Origin: Bog-950 sp046329495
GTDB taxonomy: Bacteria > Bacteroidota > Bacteroidia > Chitinophagales > LD1
Reading direction: 5' to 3'
NCBI GenBank assembly: GCA_046329495.1
Contig: JAXLUO010000002.1
Coordinates: forward strand, 429,689-493,688
DNA length: 64,000 nucleotides
The translations under genes and the position numbers were made by a program. The notes below the pieces were generated by a model that was not told the DNA's origin, made no database searches, and saw only the letters and a list, made by a program, of their open reading frames with translations. Shown one piece after another: positions 1-7,892 of the stretch (its first letter is position 1; every line of letters begins with the position of its first letter).

Positions 1-1
1 C

Positions 2-1423
2 GTGGACACAAAATATACATTCGATTTATCGCATCCTGTTTTTAAAATAATAGCTGAAGCCGCCGATGCGTTGGGCGTAGAAGCTTATTGCGTAGGCGGT
101 TATGTGCGCGATCAGCTACTGGGCCGCACCTGCAAGGATATTGATTTTGTGTGCGTAGGCAGCGGTATTGAACTGGCCCAGAAAGCAGCCTCGCTGGTTC
201 CGCACGATGTGCATGTTTCGTATTTCAAAAATTTCGGGACGGCACATTTCAGGTGGCACGATCTGGATATTGAGTTTGTGGGAGCGCGTAAAGAATCGTA
301 TGAGCGCAACAGCCGTAAGCCCGTGGTAGAAGATGGTACACTGGAGGACGACCAAAACCGCCGCGACTTTACCATTAATGCTCTGGCCCTTTCCATGAAC
401 ATGCAAACGTTCGGAAAACTGATAGACCCTTTCAACGGCTTGCAGGATTTAGAAAACAAACTGATCCGCACGCCTCTTAACCCGGATATTACATTTAGTG
501 ATGACCCATTGCGCATGATGCGGGCTATTCGCTTTGCCACGCAGTTGGGCTTTACCATTCTGCCCGAAACATTTGAAGCCATTAAACGAAACAGGGAGCG
601 CATCCATATTATTTCGCAGGAGCGCATAAGCGATGAGTTGAACAAAATAATACTGGCTGCCAAACCAAGCACCGGCTTTATACTGCTGGAAGAATGCGGC
701 TTGCTGGAGATCATCTTTCCCGAGATGCAAAAGCTAAAGGGTGTAGAAAATTACGAAGGCAAAGGACACAAGGATAATTTTTACCACACCCTGCAGGTAT
801 TGGACAACATTACCAAAACCACACGCGACCTTTGGCTGCGCTGGGCGGCTATTTTACACGATATAGCTAAACCACCTACCAAGCGTTTTGTGCCGGGCGA
901 AGGTTGGACCTTCCACGGTCACGAAGTATTAGGCAGTAAATGGGTGCCCAAAATTTTCAGGCGCATGAAGTTGCCTATGGGTAACGAAATGAAGTTTGTG
1001 CAGAAGCTGGTTTTTTTGCACCTGCGCCCCATTGCATTAACCAAGGAGGAAATTACTGACTCTGCAATCCGCCGTTTATTGTTTGAAGCAGGTGATGATA
1101 TTGAAAGCCTGCTGATGCTTTGCGAAGCGGATATTACCAGTAAGAACCGCGAAAAGGTAAAGCGCTACCTGATGAAGTTTGAACAGGTGCGCGAAAAGTT
1201 GAAGGAGGTGGAAGAAAAAGATCGCGTGCGGAATTTTCAGCCACCGGTTAGCGGCGAACTAATTATGGAAACCTTCGGCATTGCGCCTTCGCGCGAAGTG
1301 GGAGTGATAAAAGAGGCGATAAAGGAAGCTATACTGGATGGCAAAATTCATAATGACTACAACGAAGCCTATGCGCTGATGCTGGAATTAGCTGCCGGCT
1401 TAGGGTTAAAGCAGGTGAAGTAA
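2..1423 (+). CDS. cca: CCA tRNA nucleotidyltransferase with HD domain
   Basis: Adds or repairs the 3'-terminal CCA of tRNAs from CTP and ATP in the cytoplasm. The class II nucleotidyltransferase head is clear: GGYVRD at residues 32-37, the metal-binding DIDF at 46-49 and RRDFTINALA at 120-129. An HD phosphohydrolase-type domain follows, with HD at 286-287 inside ILHDIAKPP. The length of 473 aa is usual for the HD-containing form in Bacteroidota. The start used is GTG at base 2, and because the window begins one base earlier an upstream start cannot be excluded. It heads a tight + strand operon with miaA, which starts 2 nt after its stop, so two tRNA-maturation enzymes are coupled. Confidence 0.93.
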   Translation: MDTKYTFDLSHPVFKIIAEAADALGVEAYCVGGYVRDQLLGRTCKDIDFVCVGSGIELAQKAASLVPHDVHVSYFKNFGTAHFRWHDLDIEFVGARKESYERNSRKPVVEDGTLEDDQNRRDFTINALALSMNMQTFGKLIDPFNGLQDLENKLIRTPLNPDITFSDDPLRMMRAIRFATQLGFTILPETFEAIKRNRERIHIISQERISDELNKIILAAKPSTGFILLEECGLLEIIFPEMQKLKGVENYEGKGHKDNFYHTLQVLDNITKTTRDLWLRWAAILHDIAKPPTKRFVPGEGWTFHGHEVLGSKWVPKIFRRMKLPMGNEMKFVQKLVFLHLRPIALTKEEITDSAIRRLLFEAGDDIESLLMLCEADITSKNREKVKRYLMKFEQVREKLKEVEEKDRVRNFQPPVSGELIMETFGIAPSREVGVIKEAIKEAILDGKIHNDYNEAYALMLELAAGLGLKQVK

Positions 1424-1424
1424 A

Positions 1425-2345
1425 ATGGAAGCGGGAAAATTTTTAATTGTAATTGCAGGCCCAACAGCAGTAGGCAAAACCGCTTCATCTATTAACCTGG
1501 CATTGCGTTATAAAGCAGAGATCATCTCGGCTGATTCAAGGCAGTTTTACCGCGAAATGACGATTGGCACCGCCAAGCCTACCGAGGCAGAGTTAAATGC
1601 CGTAAAGCATCATTTTGTAAACAACATCTCCATACACAACAAAAATTACAGCGCCGGCAAATACGAAGCCGAGGTACTTGATTTTTTAGAGCACTATTAT
1701 ACCAAACACGATATAGCGGTAATGGTTGGCGGCTCGGGGTTGTTCATTAATGCCGTATGCAGCGGGTTCGATAAGTTTGAAAATGCTGACCCAGCACAAT
1801 TGTACGTAGTACGAAATTTACTGAACACCAAAGACCTAAGCTGGTTGCAACAGGAAGTAGAACGACTTGACCCCGAATACTACGCGATAGTTGATACCAA
1901 AAACCCGGTGCGGTTAAAACGCGCGCTGGAAATAATTTATACCACCGGCAAAAAATACAGCGAACAACGGATTGGTAAAAAAGCGGAACGCCCCTTTACC
2001 TGTATAAAGATTGGCCTTAGTTTGCCGCGTGAGCAATTGTATGAGCGCATAAATACCCGTGTAGATAAAATGATGGAAGAAGGGCTGCTGGAAGAAGTAA
2101 AGCAGCTTTATCTGCACAAAAAACTGCATACGCTTAATACCGTAGGCTATACGGAGCTTTTTGATTTTATTGAGGACAAACTGAGTTTAGACGAAGCCGT
2201 AGAGTTAATAAAACAGAACACCCGCAACTACGCCAAGCGGCAAATGACCTGGTTCAGGAAAGATGATGGTATTAAGTGGTTTCAGCCCGAACAAGAGCAA
2301 GAAATTGTTAGCTATATTAACGGACAAATAATCCGTAATGTGTAA
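1425..2345 (+). CDS. miaA: tRNA dimethylallyltransferase
   Basis: Transfers a dimethylallyl group to N6 of adenosine 37 in tRNAs reading UNN codons, in the cytoplasm. The P-loop GPTAVGKT lies at residues 12-19, followed by the family motif SADSRQFY that binds tRNA and substrate, HHFVNNIS, and GGSGLF near residue 100. The C-terminal half is the helical tRNA-binding part. At 306 aa it is full length. It starts 2 nt after the cca stop and overlaps the next gene by 8 bp, so it is probably translated from the same message. Confidence 0.96.
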   Translation: MEAGKFLIVIAGPTAVGKTASSINLALRYKAEIISADSRQFYREMTIGTAKPTEAELNAVKHHFVNNISIHNKNYSAGKYEAEVLDFLEHYYTKHDIAVMVGGSGLFINAVCSGFDKFENADPAQLYVVRNLLNTKDLSWLQQEVERLDPEYYAIVDTKNPVRLKRALEIIYTTGKKYSEQRIGKKAERPFTCIKIGLSLPREQLYERINTRVDKMMEEGLLEEVKQLYLHKKLHTLNTVGYTELFDFIEDKLSLDEAVELIKQNTRNYAKRQMTWFRKDDGIKWFQPEQEQEIVSYINGQIIRNV

Positions 2346-2757
2346 GGTGTCCAAAGAATTAAAGTTGTGCTCGTGCGGAGGAGAAGTTTCCGAAGCAGAT
2401 GTGGTACAATTAGATAACTATTGGATATATGAACGCCTTGGTAACGGTGAACAGACCTTATACAAGATAGGCGAGGCAGTGTTCCAAATGGATGAAATAG
2501 ACCGATTAAACCTGCCCCGGCTAAAGCAACTATTGAATGAACGGAACTGCTTTGATTTTGAATTAGTGCCACAGGAGAAAGACCGATTACATTTATGTTT
2601 CACGTTTAAAGAACCGCCTTGCAAAAAATACTTTGAGTTTAAATACGAGGAGGGTGCCTGGCAATTTATCGGCGAAATGGATTGGCTGGAAGAAAACTTA
2701 GATGGATTAAACTACGCAACTTACCGTTTTGGGAAGATTGAAAACCCTTTAGCGTGA
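2338..2757 (+). CDS. conserved hypothetical protein, 139 aa
   Basis: I do not recognise this family. The protein is small, soluble and acidic, with no signal peptide or membrane segment. Its N-terminus carries a CSCGG motif at about residues 12-16, which could bind metal, but no second cysteine pair is visible. Its ATG lies inside the last codons of miaA in another frame (8-bp overlap), and it overlaps the following transporter gene by 4 bp, so it sits within a coupled operon. The tight overlaps and plausible codon use support a real gene. Confidence 0.7.
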   Translation: MCKVSKELKLCSCGGEVSEADVVQLDNYWIYERLGNGEQTLYKIGEAVFQMDEIDRLNLPRLKQLLNERNCFDFELVPQEKDRLHLCFTFKEPPCKKYFEFKYEEGAWQFIGEMDWLEENLDGLNYATYRFGKIENPLA

Positions 2758-3983
2758 AAGCCGCCCTCCGTCAATATCTTTCTATTCCCCGCTTCATCAT
2801 CTACCTGATGCTGGCCGATGTGTTTTTGCAGCTCATCAATTCGGCCTTTACCATGTTGCTGAATTACCTGATGCTGGACCATGGCTTTAAGGATTTTGAA
2901 ATAGCCAGCATGGTAGGCAACCGATACCTTACTGTATTATTGTGTTCGGTACCATTGGCACTGTTTGTAAAAGGCAAACGACTGAAGCCAATCATGCTGG
3001 CGGGCAGCATCTCCTCTCCTGTTGTAGCCCTGTTATTGATATTTGCCATACATACCCATAACAGCGAGTTGATACGCATCTTAATGTCGTTATGGGGAAT
3101 CAGTTTTTCGTTGCTGCAAATACTGGTGATGCCATACATATTGCTGAACGGAAGCAAGGAACACGAAACAGAATCAATAGCCTTATTTTTTTCGGCAGGT
3201 AACTTTACAACCATCATTACCGGTGTTTTAAGCTATTTGCTTCCGCTGGCGCATCCGTTTTTTACTACCGAAGCATTGCTGATTTTCTATTCAACGCTGG
3301 GTCTTGCAGGCATATGGTTTATAAAGAGTTTGCCCGATAAAGAAACGCTTGGATCAAAGGTGCCCTTTACACAAGTGCATACCGATTACGACTGGGCACG
3401 GATTGCCCGGGCCGTGGTTCCTACTTTTATAATTGCGTTAGGTGCAGGGTTTACTATTCCTGTTATCAATCTCTTTTTTCATGATGTGCATGGCATGGAG
3501 GCTCCGCAGTTTTCGTTGATGAACTCAGCGGCTTTTACCCTGGTGGCTGTTTCGGCCCTATTAATTCCAGAGATAAAAAGAAAATTCGGTTACCAGGTAG
3601 CCATCACATTGGTACAATCGCTGGCTGTAATTCTATTATTTACCATGGCTACTACCGAGTGGTACAACTATACCCATTGGGGCTTGCTGATTGCCGTAGT
3701 AACTTATACCCTTAGGCAGCCTTTAATGAATATGGCCGGGCCTATGACCAGCGAATTAACCCTGAACTATGTGGGCGAAAAAAACCGGGAAATGATATCA
3801 GCTATTAATGCCGCTATATGGAGCGGTTGCTGGTTTGTAAGCGCAAAAATATTTTCGGTATTACGCGAAGCAGGCATAGCCTATTCCAACATCATATTTA
3901 TTACGGTAACGCTTTATATAATTGGCGTAGCCTGGTATTACTGGCTAATTAAAGCCTATCAACGCCAACACCATCAGCACTGA
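2754..3983 (+). CDS. MFS family transporter, 409 aa
   Basis: An integral inner-membrane protein with about twelve hydrophobic segments spread over its length, as in major facilitator superfamily carriers. There is a cationic loop (KGKRLKP) near residue 75 between early helices and a central cytoplasmic loop around residues 195-215. The substrate cannot be told from sequence. The start is GTG, overlapping the previous stop by 4 bp, which fits translational coupling. The stop codon abuts the stop of the convergent kinase gene with no spacer, so read-through in either direction would be antisense to the neighbour. Confidence 0.8.
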   Translation: MKAALRQYLSIPRFIIYLMLADVFLQLINSAFTMLLNYLMLDHGFKDFEIASMVGNRYLTVLLCSVPLALFVKGKRLKPIMLAGSISSPVVALLLIFAIHTHNSELIRILMSLWGISFSLLQILVMPYILLNGSKEHETESIALFFSAGNFTTIITGVLSYLLPLAHPFFTTEALLIFYSTLGLAGIWFIKSLPDKETLGSKVPFTQVHTDYDWARIARAVVPTFIIALGAGFTIPVINLFFHDVHGMEAPQFSLMNSAAFTLVAVSALLIPEIKRKFGYQVAITLVQSLAVILLFTMATTEWYNYTHWGLLIAVVTYTLRQPLMNMAGPMTSELTLNYVGEKNREMISAINAAIWSGCWFVSAKIFSVLREAGIAYSNIIFITVTLYIIGVAWYYWLIKAYQRQHHQH

Positions 3984-5678
3984 TCAGGAAGGCAACGTAA
4001 ACACAAATTCGGCTCCTGCACCTGCCTGGCTGTTTACGCGGATATGCCCACCGTACGATTCGATTATTTTTTTGCAGATAGCTAAACCTATTCCTGTGCC
4101 TTCAAATTCCTCCTGGGTGTGCAGGCGGCGGAAAATTTCGAAAACCTGTTCCTGGTATTCAGGCGCTATGCCAATACCGTTGTCCCTTATTGAGAATTCG
4201 GTTTTAACACCATTGCGTTTAAAGTTGAGTTCTACCCTTGGCCGTTCACTTTTGTTGTACTTAATAGCATTACCTATAAGATTGGAGAAGACATGAATGG
4301 CCTGGGTACGGTTAACTTTTAAAGGCGGCAGATTGCCCGGTATCATCAACTCCACCGCTTTTTCGTGCACAATGGCTTTTATATCCGAGGTAACCGTTTG
4401 TATTACCTCATTTAAATCGGCGGTTTCGTTATGGTCCTGTTTAAAATCGGTAGTGGTATAAAGGAAGATATCGCTGATAAGTTGATTGAGATGCTTTACT
4501 GACCTAACGGCATCATCCACCATTTCGGCTGATTCGGCATCCAGTTGATTACGGCGTTTCAATAACTGTAAGTATGTAGCAATATTGCGCAACGGTGTTT
4601 TTAAGTCGTGCGAAGTTACATAGGCAAATTGCTTTAAGCCGGCGTTTACCTTTTCCAATTCGTGATACGCCGCCTTTATCTTTTCCTCAGCCAGTTGACG
4701 TTCGGTAATATCCAAACCAAATCCTATAAGGCCCAACACCTGACCGGTACCCTGTGCACGAATAGGTGCAATACCGCGCATGGTTACATGTGTTTTGCCG
4801 TGCTTATCAATTGCACGTTCTTCCATGGTGCTTACCTTACCTGTTTCAAGTGCACGTAAATACATTCTGTGTCTTTCTAACACAAAGCTTTTATCCAGAT
4901 TGCGCCGTTCGGCGTATTCATAATCTGTTTTACCAATCATCCACTCCCTTAGTTCATCATCCTGTATGCTATGCTTGTTTAAAAAGGTAAACCGCAGTTC
5001 GGTATCCAGCATGGCAATATCAATAGGCATTTGATCGAGCGCAGTATTGTAAAAATTACGTTGCTCTAACAGCTTATTGTTACGTATTTCGTGCCGTTTT
5101 TGCTGATTGGCTGTTTTACGCAGGATTACAAACATTACCAACAGAATGGTGACAAACTTTACGGGGATGGTAAGATGATAAACAAGCATTTGTTGCTCTA
5201 TAGGCAATCCATAATTCTGTAGCCCGGGTTGGTATACATGGTAAAGTATATAGAACAAAAAATCGAGTGTAACACACAGCATAATAAGCCTTACCTGCCG
5301 CGGATGAAAGAGCACCAATGGCAATAAGGCCGAAATGATAAGAAAATCTATTACACGTGTTTCGTAACCCAGATAAATAGCCTGCCCGAATATGCTGAGG
5401 CCAAGTGCTATAATGCCCAGTACCCTGCCGGTTTGAAACCACCCTTTATAAATTAAAACACTTAAGGCCATAAAGGTGGCAATCATGGCTGTTAGCAACC
5501 AAACCACCAGGTATAAGCCCAGCATGGCACATACGCCACCTAATACCAATAAGGTTAATCCCAGGAAGTACACAATCTGGTTCACCAGCACTATGTTCTC
5601 CTTATCAGGATGGTCACTATCGGGTCCAACCCCCAGGTAAGAAACCTTCTCCCAGGCGGTATGTAGGGTATGGCGCAT
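3984..5678 (-). CDS. membrane PAS-domain sensor histidine kinase
   Basis: A sensor kinase of 564 aa. Residues about 30-180 form a membrane domain of roughly six helices. A PAS domain follows (about 205-335, ending in the DITERQ signature), then a short coiled coil, then the HisKA box with SHDLKTPLRN holding the phospho-accepting histidine. The ATPase domain shows an N box (NLIGNAIKYN), G1 (DNGIGIAPEY) and G2 (GTGIGLAICKK). It resembles the phytochrome/bacteriophytochrome-like kinases common in Bacteroidota. No receiver domain is fused and no response regulator lies nearby, so it is an orphan here. Signal unknown. Confidence 0.9.
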   Translation of the reverse strand: MRHTLHTAWEKVSYLGVGPDSDHPDKENIVLVNQIVYFLGLTLLVLGGVCAMLGLYLVVWLLTAMIATFMALSVLIYKGWFQTGRVLGIIALGLSIFGQAIYLGYETRVIDFLIISALLPLVLFHPRQVRLIMLCVTLDFLFYILYHVYQPGLQNYGLPIEQQMLVYHLTIPVKFVTILLVMFVILRKTANQQKRHEIRNNKLLEQRNFYNTALDQMPIDIAMLDTELRFTFLNKHSIQDDELREWMIGKTDYEYAERRNLDKSFVLERHRMYLRALETGKVSTMEERAIDKHGKTHVTMRGIAPIRAQGTGQVLGLIGFGLDITERQLAEEKIKAAYHELEKVNAGLKQFAYVTSHDLKTPLRNIATYLQLLKRRNQLDAESAEMVDDAVRSVKHLNQLISDIFLYTTTDFKQDHNETADLNEVIQTVTSDIKAIVHEKAVELMIPGNLPPLKVNRTQAIHVFSNLIGNAIKYNKSERPRVELNFKRNGVKTEFSIRDNGIGIAPEYQEQVFEIFRRLHTQEEFEGTGIGLAICKKIIESYGGHIRVNSQAGAGAEFVFTLPS

Positions 5679-5802
5679 GCTTACAGACCCTGATTTTACG
5701 GAGGCCGTTAAAATTTGTTCTTACCGTTAATGAATGCTTAAAAAAATAAACGTTCATATATCCCCTTAAGGACGCCTCGGCATTTTTGTTTAACCTTGCG
5801 TT

Positions 5803-6378
5803 ATGTCGCTGGCAGGCTTAAACATTGATAAAACCTGGACGCTGTTTCTTGACCGGGACGGCGTAATAAACCTTCATTACCCAAACGATTATGTAAAAAA
5901 GTGGGATGAATTTTACTTTCTGGAAGGAGCCCTGGACGCCATCAAAACGCTTTCATCTGTGTTCAGGCGCATACTGATTGTTACGAACCAGCAAGGCGTT
6001 GGCAAGGGTATTATGGAACCTTACCACCTGGAAGAGATACATGATGAAATGTTGAAGGAGGTGCGCAAATACGGCGGACGTATACATGCCATTTATGCGG
6101 CTACTGATCTGGTTGCAAACGATCATCGCGGCATGCGCAAACCGGCTATTGGTATGGCTAAGCAGGCAAAAAAAGATTTCCCTGAAATAGATTTTAGCAA
6201 GTCGCTGATAGTAGGTGATTCGGTTAGCGATATGCTGTTTGGCCGTAATGCGGGCATGAAAACCGTTTTTGTGGGCGATGAAAGCCGCTTAACGGGTGAG
6301 GATACTAAACTTGTAGATTACTACTGCGAGAGCCTTGCTGAATTTGCAAGGCAGGTAAGCCACAACCAACCTAATTAG
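5803..6378 (+). CDS. gmhB: D-glycero-D-manno-heptose 1,7-bisphosphate phosphatase-like HAD hydrolase
   Basis: A HAD-IIIA phosphatase of 191 aa. All four HAD motifs are present: DRDGVIN (nucleophile and acid/base aspartates, about residues 17-23), TNQQGVG (motif II), the RKP lysine (motif III) and VGDSVSD (motif IV). In the heptose pathway GmhB removes the C7 phosphate. The three partner enzymes HddC, GmhA and HddA lie 6.5-9.4 kb downstream, which supports this assignment over a histidinol-phosphate phosphatase. The zinc-binding Cys/His loop of classical GmhB is absent: the stretch before RKP has no cysteine. The gene ends in an 8-bp convergent overlap with the methyltransferase on the other strand. 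Confidence 0.78.
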   Translation: MSLAGLNIDKTWTLFLDRDGVINLHYPNDYVKKWDEFYFLEGALDAIKTLSSVFRRILIVTNQQGVGKGIMEPYHLEEIHDEMLKEVRKYGGRIHAIYAATDLVANDHRGMRKPAIGMAKQAKKDFPEIDFSKSLIVGDSVSDMLFGRNAGMKTVFVGDESRLTGEDTKLVDYYCESLAEFARQVSHNQPN

Positions 6379-7078
6379 TGGCTGAAATAAAAATACTCTG
6401 GCTCCATTTGCGGATACCCGGAATACGCTCGAGATACTTACCCAACCAAATGGAAGGCCCTATCAGAAACGATGGAATACCGGGTAACAAAAAGTCCCGG
6501 AACTCCACCTTGATATTTTTATAGCCAGCCTTTTGCAACACTTCCGTTATAAACTTATCGGAGAAGGCCATTTCATCTGGCTCCAAATGTGTTAGCTTAC
6601 GCAGAAACGGGAAAGTAAAAATGAAGTATACGTATGGATTGCAGATGTTAGGTTCAAGAAAAATGATCTTACCATTCTCCTTCAACAGGCTTTTCATGTT
6701 CACCGCAGCATCATCTAAATGATGATATAAGTGGTGCAGTATTCCGTTACCTATTATGTAATCGAACTTCTCGCCTTTAAAGTCGGCTGCTTTATTAAAA
6801 TCAAGCACCTCATAGCGCAGGTTCATCAGCTTGTATTTATACTGTGCTGCTTCCACGAACGGATGGCATAGATCGGTACCCAACACCTGCATACCGGTTT
6901 TGCCGGCTAACAAAAAAGCATTTTTACCGGTGCCGCAGCCAATTTCCATTACACTTTTATTAGGGCGCACCACCATTTGCGACACCATATAATCGCAACG
7001 GCGTTCGGCACGTATACGGGTTGATTTACTATCGCCCCAAACCTGGTTATAACCTCTGTCGTCCTTAATATTTTCCAT
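6371..7078 (-). CDS. class I SAM-dependent methyltransferase
   Basis: A 235-aa methyltransferase with the Rossmann SAM-binding motif MEIGCGTGKNAF near residue 42. The next acidic motif is GTDLC, and FDYIIGNGILHHL follows as the post-II/IV region. The C-terminal third is basic and partly hydrophobic. The substrate is not evident. It lies 12 nt downstream of a second methyltransferase gene on the same strand and next to glycosyltransferases, so methylation of a surface glycan or a lipid-linked precursor is a reasonable inference. Confidence 0.8.
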   Translation of the reverse strand: MENIKDDRGYNQVWGDSKSTRIRAERRCDYMVSQMVVRPNKSVMEIGCGTGKNAFLLAGKTGMQVLGTDLCHPFVEAAQYKYKLMNLRYEVLDFNKAADFKGEKFDYIIGNGILHHLYHHLDDAAVNMKSLLKENGKIIFLEPNICNPYVYFIFTFPFLRKLTHLEPDEMAFSDKFITEVLQKAGYKNIKVEFRDFLLPGIPSFLIGPSIWLGKYLERIPGIRKWSQSIFISATN

Positions 7079-7090
7079 AGTTGAGTGGGC

Positions 7091-7831
7091 TTATTTTTTT
7101 GCAATTACTGTATAACCAAGAGGGTCGTCATCGCTGCCCCAGTTAAACCAAAGCGCAAGATGTACCGCTAAAATAGTAAGCACCAAAATGGGTGAAGTAA
7201 GTATCCAAAATGGCACAAACAACCAACGCCACCAGGCTTGTGGCAACAGATTGCGAAACCATAGCACAATAACCTTGTTACCAATATTAGGGATATCGGA
7301 GCCCCTGGGAATAATTTCTACTTCGCTAAAGCCTGAAAACATGGTTTTGAGCGAACTTGGTGTATAACGAAAATAATCGTGCGGCATATAATGATAACGG
7401 GCGCTCCAGGGTATGGTAACAAAGGCTGTTCCGCCTTTTTTCATTACCCGGTGCATTTCGTTAATCAATAGTTGATAGTGTGCCACATGTTCCAGCACCT
7501 CGGTGCAAATAAGACCATTAAATTTTTCCGCTTCAAAAGGTATATCCTTGCCATTAAATGGCACTATATCAGGATTATGGTAATCGAAGTTCCCAGCCTC
7601 TACAATATCAATACCGGTGTATTTAGTGGTGCTGCTATTAAGTAAAAAACGATAAGGCGACTGACCACAACCCACATCCAGCACCTCGCCGGCAAAAGAC
7701 GGTAATAGCTTTTTTGCATGACGGTAGATGGTTAGAAATTGCAGATCGAGCGGCATACGCCCATAAAACTTGAGCGCTCCTTTAAATCCGGTAGGTGGTT
7801 GATGCGAAAACGGGCGAAATCCTTCTGCCAT
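7091..7831 (-). CDS. class I SAM-dependent methyltransferase with hydrophobic C-terminus
   Basis: A 246-aa protein with SAM motif VLDVGCGQSPYRFLL near residue 50 and an LEHVAHYQLL motif typical of the methyltransf_11 group. Residues about 195-235 are strongly hydrophobic and rich in tryptophan, enough for one or two membrane-spanning helices, which soluble small-molecule methyltransferases lack. It may act at the inner face of the membrane on a lipid-linked sugar. It is followed after 12 nt by the other methyltransferase and preceded by the epimerase-glycosyltransferase fusion, all on the minus strand. Confidence 0.8.
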   Translation of the reverse strand: MAEGFRPFSHQPPTGFKGALKFYGRMPLDLQFLTIYRHAKKLLPSFAGEVLDVGCGQSPYRFLLNSSTTKYTGIDIVEAGNFDYHNPDIVPFNGKDIPFEAEKFNGLICTEVLEHVAHYQLLINEMHRVMKKGGTAFVTIPWSARYHYMPHDYFRYTPSSLKTMFSGFSEVEIIPRGSDIPNIGNKVIVLWFRNLLPQAWWRWLFVPFWILTSPILVLTILAVHLALWFNWGSDDDPLGYTVIAKK

Positions 7832-7892
7832 AAAGCTGCCAAATATACACTTTGCAGCAGTTTAGCCAAGTATAGCCGGCAGGTATGGCATT

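Noticed and set aside
112..714. 200-aa minus-strand frame opposite cca
   Set aside because: It is antisense to a well-matched CCA enzyme, has no family motif and no start context.
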